44,658 nucleotides of DNA from a bacterium. Lineage in GTDB: Bacteria > Electryoneota > Electryoneia > Electryoneales > Electryoneaceae. Below the pieces are notes generated by a model, which saw only the letters and a list, made by a program, of their open reading frames with translations, ran no database searches and was not told the DNA's origin. A program made the translations under genes and the position numbers. Below are positions 35,256-41,888 of the stretch, in pieces (positions within the stretch are counted from its first letter, which is position 1; each line of letters begins with the position of its first letter). Location: assembly GCA_019912845.1 (NCBI GenBank), contig JAIOHU010000079.1:1-44658 (forward strand), written 5' to 3'.

Positions 35256-37307
35256 ATGAAGAGAGTCAGCAACTTGAAAATAGTATTAACCGGTGGCGGA
35301 AGTGGTGGTCATGTAAGTCCTCTTCTCGCGATTGCAGAAGCACTCCTGAAACAGGACAGCTCCCTCGAATTTCTCTATATTGGCGTACCACAGGGAGTTG
35401 AAGCAAATGTGGTACCGAAACAGGGCTACAAAATCCGATTCTCACCATCGGTTGGAATGCCGAACTCAAAAATATCTTTTCAGATGCTTCGTTTTATCAT
35501 AATCCTTTTGTCGGGAATTCTAACCTCCTCATTTTATCTGATTTTTTTTCGTCCAAATGTCATAGTCGCATCTGGGGGATTTGCATCGGCACCAACTGTT
35601 CTAGCCAGTGCATTTCTGAGAATTATAAGCCTCGGCCTGCTGAATATCCCAGTTTATATTCATGAACAGAATGCAGCCCCGGGACGAATGAATTTACTCG
35701 CCGCGAAAATTGCCACTGCCATTGGAGTAAGTCATTCAGGCGCATTGCAGTATTTTCCCCCTGAAAAAACTGAATTGGTCGGCTATCCAGTTCGTTCCAG
35801 TATCAATAGTATTGAACGGGAAGTTGCGCGTCGGCAGCTTGGGCTAGAGACAAATGCCAAATACATCGTTGTATTTGGTGGTAGTCAAGGTGCCAGAACC
35901 ATTAACCGGACAATCGTTGATGCACTTCCCTTTCTGGAGGATGAGGAGAATATTCATATTTTTCACGCTGTCGGCACCTTTAAATCCAGTTCCTATAATG
36001 CCATGCAGGATACAAGATCACGTCTGGATCAGATCAATTCCGGTCAAAAAAACTATGAGCTGGTGGATTTTTCTCACGATCTTCCCACTCACCTTGCCGC
36101 CGCAGATATCGCAGTGATACGAGCTGGTGCTGGGTCTCTGCAGGAAGTCTGTACTCTGGGTCTCCCTTCCATTGTAATCCCAAAAGCGAATTTACCTGGT
36201 GATTCGCAGGTAGCAAACGCACGTGAATTGTTTAAAAAAGGTGCGATTGAGTTACTCTATGAGGAGCCTGTACTACAAGAGAATGTACTGGTTGAAGTTG
36301 CTTCGGGTGAATTGCTGGCTGGTATAATAAAGGAATTGATTCACAACCGTGAAAAACGGCATGAGCTTGCGGTAAATGCTAAAAAAGTTGTCCGACCGGA
36401 TGCCGCCCTGACAATTGCTTCAACCATCCTCGCACTGGCAAAAAGGGAAATTTTCAAGCAAAGCTCCCCTTTCACTGATGAATCATTTTTAAAGGGATTC
36501 GCCTGGTCAGGTACTCCTGCAGGGATTAGACGGCAGGTTGAAAAATTTCTCGATATCAAGTGGGAACAGGCGTTTATTCATGGTAAAATATGTGACGATG
36601 AATTGGAAAATCTGCCAGAACTAGACTATCTACGCTACCGTGGAGCGGCTCTACTCACCCATTCTGCATGGGAAGTGCGCAATGAAGGCACTAAACTTAT
36701 CGGATTAACCCGTCATTCTGCCAGATTGCCACTGTTGTGCAAATTACTGACTGATCGTACACCAGTTTCCAGGATCAAAAGAGCACTAGGCGGAGACTAT
36801 ATTCAAGTCGGATTTATACGGAGAAATATCATTTCCGCATTCGCACTTATTGGTGTCTGTGATGAAGATGTAAAAGAGGCAATCACAGTTGCAATGAAAG
36901 ATCCGTACTACGAAGTACGCGCAGCTTGCCTACGATACTTAAGGCTTGGCTATATTCAAACACCTTCAAATAGTTTGATTACTTTGGTAAATGAGTTGGT
37001 TCATGATAAAAACCTGGAAGTACGTCAGGAAGCGATTCATACATACGGATTTTTCGCAGAACCTGAACACTTCTTAAAGGTCTGTGATGAGCTGATCCTG
37101 GATAACCATGTTCTGCTTCGTGATGCACTCCTGCGTGGAATACAGGCGTTGTTAAATCGTCACCAACTATCTCCAGAAGTTTGCGAAGATATTTCGATTC
37201 GGTTGGATAATTTTCTCATAACGTCAACAACAGTTCAGCCTCACTTTCCGTTGAAGGAGAAATACGCAAGCCTTCGTCAGCAACTGCAGCAGGAGACAGC
37301 TCAATGA
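35256..37307 (+). CDS. murG: MurG glycosyltransferase fused to a C-terminal HEAT-like domain
   Basis: 683 residues from ATG 35256, preceded by AAGGAG; the frame is open upstream to an unlikely start at 35157. Residues about 5-390 are MurG: LTGGGSGGHVSPLLAIAE, SGGFASAPTVL, VYIHEQNAAPGRMN, VVFGGSQGARTINR, RAGAGSLQEVC and PGDSQVANA, where HQ/QQ is usual before the NA. It makes lipid II from lipid I and UDP-GlcNAc at the inner membrane face. A further 290 or so residues are helical repeats (AWEVRNEGTKLIGL, DPYYEVRAACLRYLRLG, DKNLEVRQEAIHTYGFF) of HEAT/PBS-lyase-like type. MurG is normally about 360 residues, so this is a fusion. The mraY start overlaps its stop (ATGA). Confidence 0.9.
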   Translation: MKRVSNLKIVLTGGGSGGHVSPLLAIAEALLKQDSSLEFLYIGVPQGVEANVVPKQGYKIRFSPSVGMPNSKISFQMLRFIIILLSGILTSSFYLIFFRPNVIVASGGFASAPTVLASAFLRIISLGLLNIPVYIHEQNAAPGRMNLLAAKIATAIGVSHSGALQYFPPEKTELVGYPVRSSINSIEREVARRQLGLETNAKYIVVFGGSQGARTINRTIVDALPFLEDEENIHIFHAVGTFKSSSYNAMQDTRSRLDQINSGQKNYELVDFSHDLPTHLAAADIAVIRAGAGSLQEVCTLGLPSIVIPKANLPGDSQVANARELFKKGAIELLYEEPVLQENVLVEVASGELLAGIIKELIHNREKRHELAVNAKKVVRPDAALTIASTILALAKREIFKQSSPFTDESFLKGFAWSGTPAGIRRQVEKFLDIKWEQAFIHGKICDDELENLPELDYLRYRGAALLTHSAWEVRNEGTKLIGLTRHSARLPLLCKLLTDRTPVSRIKRALGGDYIQVGFIRRNIISAFALIGVCDEDVKEAITVAMKDPYYEVRAACLRYLRLGYIQTPSNSLITLVNELVHDKNLEVRQEAIHTYGFFAEPEHFLKVCDELILDNHVLLRDALLRGIQALLNRHQLSPEVCEDISIRLDNFLITSTTVQPHFPLKEKYASLRQQLQQETAQ

Positions 37308-38428
37308 TTTACCTCCTCGCTGATCTCCTGCAATCCATGAATGATAAACTCAGTTTCCTGCGTGTACTGGAATATATATCAGTACGCTCGATAGGGTCGG
37401 TGATTACAACCTTTTTAATGATCTATCTGTTAGGTCCCTTTTTCATTCGCTACACCTACAAGCAGGGATTGAAGGATAAACAACGTGATTTTGATCCTCA
37501 CCTGGCAAAGTCAAAGCATGGCACCCCAACCATGGGTGGCGTTCTAATCGTTTTCTCAGTCTGCATAGCGATGTTGCTCTGGGGTGATTGGGGGAACAGT
37601 TACCTCTGGATTGTGATGAGTTCACTGCTATTTTTCGCCTTTATCGGTTCACGTGATGATCTGGCAAAGGTACGTGGTGGACACGCCGACGCTGGGATGA
37701 GCCGAAACACCAAGCTGCTCCTGCAAACATTCTATGGTTTGGGACTGGGAATCATTCTCTATCTGCCAGCCACAACTCCTTTCCCTCATTTTATCGCCGA
37801 AACAGTGGGAATTCCTTTTGTCAAACCAGCGATTCATGGCGGAATCGATATTCATTTGTACTGGCTTTACATACCTTTTTGCGCGTTTGTTGTGGTTGCG
37901 GTTTCGAATGCGGTCAACCTCCTTGATGGTCTCGATGGTTTGGCTGCGGGAACTTGTCTGCCTACGGTTATAGTCTATGGTGTATTCGCCTATATACTGG
38001 GCAATGTTAACCTGAGCGGTTATCTCCTCTACCCTTCCCTATCGGGCGTGCATGAGCTGGTGGTCTTCTCCTCAGCAATGATTGGCGCATTGATCGGTTT
38101 TCTCTGGTACAATGGCTACCCAGCCGAGATGTTCATGGGTGATACAGGCAGTCTGGCGATTGGTGGGGTTCTTTCGGTGTTGATGCTATTAACAAAGCAG
38201 GAATTTTTATTCTTGATTGCGGGAGCCTTGTTTATCTATGTAAACCTGACTCATGTAATCGGTGAACGTATCGGTTTGAAACTTTTAGGGCGACGTATCT
38301 TCTTCCGTACACCAATCCATCACAGCTTTGAACATCGCGGTTTCTCTGAGACAAAAGTAGTCCTGCGGTTCAGCATTGTTGCGCTTATTTTGGCGTTGCT
38401 GGCAATCTCAACATTGAAGTTGAGGTAA
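37304..38428 (+). CDS. mraY: Phospho-N-acetylmuramoyl-pentapeptide transferase MraY
   Basis: 374 residues with about ten membrane helices. KHGTPTMGGVLIV, FIGSRDDLAKV with the Asp pair, NAVNLLDGLDGLAAG, MFMGDTGSLAIGG and RIFFRTPIHHSFEHRGFSETKVV are the MraY landmarks, and it ends LAISTLKLR like E. coli MraY. The usual triple-His PIHHHFE reads PIHHSFE here, with the third His replaced by Ser. A short insertion follows the DDLAKV loop (RGGHADAGMS). It forms lipid I by joining MurNAc-pentapeptide phosphate to undecaprenyl phosphate. The ATG overlaps the murG stop by four bases. murG before mraY is the reverse of the usual dcw order, and no other dcw gene is adjacent. Confidence 0.95.
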   Translation: MIYLLADLLQSMNDKLSFLRVLEYISVRSIGSVITTFLMIYLLGPFFIRYTYKQGLKDKQRDFDPHLAKSKHGTPTMGGVLIVFSVCIAMLLWGDWGNSYLWIVMSSLLFFAFIGSRDDLAKVRGGHADAGMSRNTKLLLQTFYGLGLGIILYLPATTPFPHFIAETVGIPFVKPAIHGGIDIHLYWLYIPFCAFVVVAVSNAVNLLDGLDGLAAGTCLPTVIVYGVFAYILGNVNLSGYLLYPSLSGVHELVVFSSAMIGALIGFLWYNGYPAEMFMGDTGSLAIGGVLSVLMLLTKQEFLFLIAGALFIYVNLTHVIGERIGLKLLGRRIFFRTPIHHSFEHRGFSETKVVLRFSIVALILALLAISTLKLR

Positions 38429-38450
38429 ATCTTGTAGAAAGCCTAAGTAC

Positions 38451-40463
38451 TTATTTTATCAATAACACTTTGCTCCGGGATATATTCGTAAGTTGAGAAA
38501 CCTCAAGAAAATATATCGCTGATGGAAGTCTATCCGCATCTATTGATGTATGCAATAGCCCACCGCTAACTGCAGATATAAATTGTTCAGTAACTTGCCT
38601 TCCGAGCAAATCAATCAGTCGGACAGATACAGTCCCGGCTTCTGGCACACCAATAGTCACATTGAGAACTGAATTGAAGGGGTTGGGGTAACATTCTATG
38701 ATCTCAAGCGAATGTGGTAAGTTTCTGTCATTCTGCTCCTCAACTCCTGTGAAATAGAGCGAGAAGGTTTCTACGGAATATGTACGTAAGCCGAACGAGT
38801 CTTCAGCATAAACACGCCACCAGTACTGCTGCTCAAATTCCCACCCTTCTATAGTATAGGTCGTATCGGAACCAGCATTATATTCAGTCACATTCTCAAA
38901 ATTTTCATCAACCGCAATCTGGAGTTTATATTGTACAGCATCCATGGTTGTGAAGTCCTGGGCAACTGTCCAGTTGAATTGTGCGATCCCCTCCTCGCCT
39001 GTCCAGCCATCTTCGGGAAAACGGAGGTGAAATTCCTGTGGGGCGGTGTAGGGCGTAGTCGAAAAGGGTGTGAAGATTTCATCTTCTGTCGCCAAAGTAT
39101 CACCTTCTCCAGCCGGGTTAAATTCCGCATGGTAGGGTCCGCTTGCAGCTCCCCAGTAGTTGTTCCGTAAATCCATGGTATTCTCATCAGCGCGAAAAAC
39201 TACGCTAGCAGTTACACCAGGATTCCAGAGGAAATCGTTCTCGTATACATCAATGGGATGATCGAAAAAAGTACTCAATACACCTGCATAGAGTTCGGAT
39301 TCAGGAGGAAAGCTATAGTTGCCGTAGAAGACATTGTGGTTGATAAGTGTGGTTCCAGGATGTTCGCCGATGTTTGCGAAGGTTTGCAGCGCGGATGCCT
39401 CCCTGCTGCCATTGTTGATAAAAACATTGTTGGAAACGATGGAAGCACAACCGATGGATAAAGCTCCCGTATTGGAGGTAGTCTCATTGTTGATGAAAGT
39501 GTTGCCGTCCACTTTATAATAGCGGTTGATATCCGTCCGCGCGGAGTGCAGGGCACCACCATCACAGAGAACAGAATCTCCAGTTATATTATTCTCAAAA
39601 TAGCAGTTGGAAACCTCTACTGAATCTATGTAGACGGTGCTGATGCCACCTCCTTCAAGACCTGATATATTTCCTTCGAAGATGCAATTGTTAACGATTG
39701 CATAACTTCCGACTGTTCCCAGCGGAGAAAGTAAATAGACTGCACCTCCATTTAAATCAGATTGATTATTGTAGAATTCGCATCCCTCTATTGTAACTCC
39801 TATTCTGTACCCATTAATATCTACTGCGCCTGCCCATCCATTTGTATGAAGTTCTGTGTGATTGTTACGAAAAACATTCCCGGAGAGAAAGTGCTTACCA
39901 GTGAAATATCGTAAATCATGATTATCAGCATGCAGACTCCCAGACCAACGATAACTATTTTGTTCAAACACATTATCAATAATCCTGGAGTTGCACCAAA
40001 TCATTGCAACTGCACCCCCCCGATCAGCCGTATTATTAATAAACCTGTTTTGTTCCAGATGAAGGAAAACCGTATCGGCACGTATACCAGCACCATACGT
40101 TATGTATTCACGTAAGAAACCATTTGCAATGGTAAATCCCATTATTGAAACGGTGTCTGTGAGTTGCCCATTCACATTAATAACTCTTTGATTGAGGGCA
40201 TTGTGAGGAGGACTAATCCAAGTATTGGAAATATGACTCGTATCTCTATCTAATATATACTCACTTGACAATGTCAATGATCTATTCAAGATCATAATTG
40301 TATCTTGATATGCACTTTCGCTGACTACAACAGTATCACCTGTTTGGGCTGCATCTATCGCTTCCTGTATTTGATCAAAATCTTGCGGGACAAAGAGAAT
40401 TTCAGCTTTTGTTGCACAAGTTACCAAGACAACAATACTGAATAGCCAGAATATCTTATTCAT
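38451..40463 (-). CDS. Secreted right-handed parallel beta-helix protein with a T9SS C-terminal domain
   Basis: 670 residues. The ATG at 40463 has a purine-rich Shine-Dalgarno sequence (GGGGGA). The signal peptide is followed by FVPQDFDQIQEAIDAAQTGDTVVV, the usual opening of PbH1 or pectate-lyase-like proteins. Beta-helix coils about 22-30 residues long run to about 470 (NRFINNTADRGGAVAMIW, ISGLEGGGISTVYIDS and similar). An FN3-like module (about 480-575) and a CYPNPFNSVLNVTIGVPE...SRSKVLLIK tail finish the protein. No catalytic Asp/Arg cluster of pectate lyases is evident, so a structural or polysaccharide-binding role is as likely as lyase activity. It converges with mraY, with only 22 bases between stops and no clear terminator. 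Confidence 0.85.
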   Translation of the reverse strand: MNKIFWLFSIVVLVTCATKAEILFVPQDFDQIQEAIDAAQTGDTVVVSESAYQDTIMILNRSLTLSSEYILDRDTSHISNTWISPPHNALNQRVINVNGQLTDTVSIMGFTIANGFLREYITYGAGIRADTVFLHLEQNRFINNTADRGGAVAMIWCNSRIIDNVFEQNSYRWSGSLHADNHDLRYFTGKHFLSGNVFRNNHTELHTNGWAGAVDINGYRIGVTIEGCEFYNNQSDLNGGAVYLLSPLGTVGSYAIVNNCIFEGNISGLEGGGISTVYIDSVEVSNCYFENNITGDSVLCDGGALHSARTDINRYYKVDGNTFINNETTSNTGALSIGCASIVSNNVFINNGSREASALQTFANIGEHPGTTLINHNVFYGNYSFPPESELYAGVLSTFFDHPIDVYENDFLWNPGVTASVVFRADENTMDLRNNYWGAASGPYHAEFNPAGEGDTLATEDEIFTPFSTTPYTAPQEFHLRFPEDGWTGEEGIAQFNWTVAQDFTTMDAVQYKLQIAVDENFENVTEYNAGSDTTYTIEGWEFEQQYWWRVYAEDSFGLRTYSVETFSLYFTGVEEQNDRNLPHSLEIIECYPNPFNSVLNVTIGVPEAGTVSVRLIDLLGRQVTEQFISAVSGGLLHTSIDADRLPSAIYFLEVSQLTNISRSKVLLIK

Positions 40464-40742
40464 CGCTCCCCCTACCCTGTAGCTCTTTTATCACTACTTG
40501 AAGGAAATCGGTTCAAGGCATTTAAAATCCGCCTCGGACTCTATGACATGTTAAGTTCATAATACTCTTTAAATCGCAATAATAGCAATAATGAACCGCC
40601 ATAAATCACAAATAGTTTGCAGTTACAGTGGGAGTAAAGTAACGAATAATCTGGCGGTGAGTTTTGCGATATAGCGCTGGAATAGCTTATCATTCATTGA
40701 AATAATACTTTTCAATTCCAATCCAGAAATAAGAGGCTTTAA
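40464..40742. other. Divergent intergenic region with palindrome upstream of the NpdG-like gene
   Basis: About 280 bases. A plus-strand promoter candidate has TTGCGA (40664-40669) and TATCAT (40688-40693), 18 bases apart. Just after it lies a perfect inverted repeat, ATTGAAA (40696-40702) and TTTCAAT (40710-40716), which could be an operator for the gene at 40743. No RNA gene is visible. Confidence 0.4.
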
Positions 40743-41447
40743 ATGAAATGCGCAGTTGTTGGAGGAACAGGTTGGCAGGGCGCAGGGATCGCGACACGTA
40801 TCGCCTATGCTGGTAATACCGCCCTGATTGGGTCGCGTGACATCAAACGTTCACAAGCACTGGCACGTGGGCTGGCGAAAAATGTCGGGTTGCCTGAAGA
40901 ACGGTTTATCGGGATGACAAATGAAGATGCCGTGAAAGAAGCAGAGGTTGTATTCATCACAGTCCCGATGACCGGCCACCGTGAGATTCTGGAAAAAATC
41001 GCACCGTTGGTTAACATGGAACAATTGATCGTGGATGTCACCGCACCGGTTGATCCCAAAAATCAACTCGCTTTTCTCTGGCCACCTGAAGGTTCAGCTA
41101 CAGAGGAAGCGCAAGCCATTCTCGGCGAGGATATCGATGTCGTCGGTGCTTTCAAGAATGTTTCTGCAACCTGCTTGCTGAATCATACCATGCCGTCAAA
41201 TTCAGATATCCTGGTGGTCGGAGATGATCTTCAGGCAAAGCATGAGGCGACGCTGATGATCAAACACATGGGCTTCACCGCTTATGATGCCGGTAATGCA
41301 GAAGCAGCACGGGTGGTTGAGGGAATGACGCAAGTATTGATCTACCTGAATTACGCCTACCATCTGAATCAACCGGGGATACGCATTGAGGAACTACGCC
41401 CTGGAATGGAGATCATGCCGGACGAAAGGCTCTTTGAATATGAATGA
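40743..41447 (+). CDS. NpdG-like NADPH-dependent F420 reductase family protein
   Basis: 234 residues, ATG preceded by AGAGG. VVGGTGWQGAGIATRIAYAG is the dinucleotide-binding loop and IGSRDIKRSQALA provides the Ser/Arg pair that marks NADPH preference. EVVFITVPMTGHREIL, VDVTAPVDP and VVGAFKNVSA follow, in the order seen in F420H2:NADP oxidoreductases. The typical loop is GGTGDQG; here the Asp is Trp. It would move hydride between NADPH and F420. No F420 biosynthesis gene is in view, so the cofactor is uncertain and a related reductase is possible. A promoter candidate and a perfect inverted repeat lie just upstream. Confidence 0.72.
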   Translation: MKCAVVGGTGWQGAGIATRIAYAGNTALIGSRDIKRSQALARGLAKNVGLPEERFIGMTNEDAVKEAEVVFITVPMTGHREILEKIAPLVNMEQLIVDVTAPVDPKNQLAFLWPPEGSATEEAQAILGEDIDVVGAFKNVSATCLLNHTMPSNSDILVVGDDLQAKHEATLMIKHMGFTAYDAGNAEAARVVEGMTQVLIYLNYAYHLNQPGIRIEELRPGMEIMPDERLFEYE

Positions 41448-41606
41448 GTTGATTTACCTGGTAGTTGGATGATGCGAGAATGCTCGAGAAAATTATGGAA
41501 TTATAGAATTATGAAATTATAGATGGTTAGCTTTGCTGGTTTATATATTACTTGAGTGCTGTCAAAAGCAGACTGCCATTGTTATGCGTGCCACTGAAGA
41601 CATAAT

Positions 41607-41782
41607 GGTTCTTCGCTGTTTCATGTGGGTAATAACTGGCAGTTCTGGAATGGACGTCATTGCGAACGAAGTGAAGCAATCGCTATTGTAGCTAGAATGA
41701 GATTGCCGCGTCACTGCGTTCCTCGCAAAGACTATGGGAAAGTATTTCTTTAGATTCCACCCATACAAAATAGCGAAGAGCC
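41607..41782. repeat. MITE/REP-like dispersed repeat with nested inverted arms
   Basis: The outer arms are 41607-41630 and 41759-41782, 19 of 24 bases matching as an inverted repeat, with all five differences being transitions. The inner arms are 41656-41681 (CGTCATTGCGAACGAAG type) and 41701-41732, which match each other as inverted copies with small indels. The inner unit is the frequent bacterial repeat beginning GTCATTGCGAGGAACGAAGTGA and ending AGCAATC. It is non-coding. Confidence 0.7.
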
Positions 41783-41817
41783 GACATAATCAATAGCGAA
41801 TGTTCAGCGACGAGTGT

Positions 41818-41843
41818 TCCGCAACATCCGAAGATGTTGCGGA
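41818..41843 (-). terminator. Stable cUUCGg hairpin downstream of the beta-helix gene
   Basis: The 11-bp arms TCCGCAACATC (41818-41828) and GATGTTGCGGA (41833-41843) close a four-base loop. On the minus strand the loop reads TTCG closed by C-G, the very stable UUCG tetraloop. It lies 45 bases after the stop of the minus-strand gene ending at 41889. No U-tract follows, so it may protect the mRNA 3' end or be an atypical terminator. Confidence 0.6.
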
Positions 41844-41888
41844 TAGAATTTAATTCACTCTGGCGTACTCTCAATAATTCGTAATCGA

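Larger units (their letters stand above)
41448..41888. other. Intergenic region with repeats
   Basis: About 440 bases without a gene. It holds an AT-rich stretch (41493-41521) of repeated AATTATAG-like words, the dispersed repeat at 41607-41782 and the cUUCGg hairpin at 41818-41843. The words resemble those at 107-140 next to the left-edge repeat. Confidence 0.5.

Noticed and set aside
41562..41768. Small minus-strand open frame in the repeat region
   Set aside because: It is made mostly of the dispersed repeat and its arms, with no recognisable protein.
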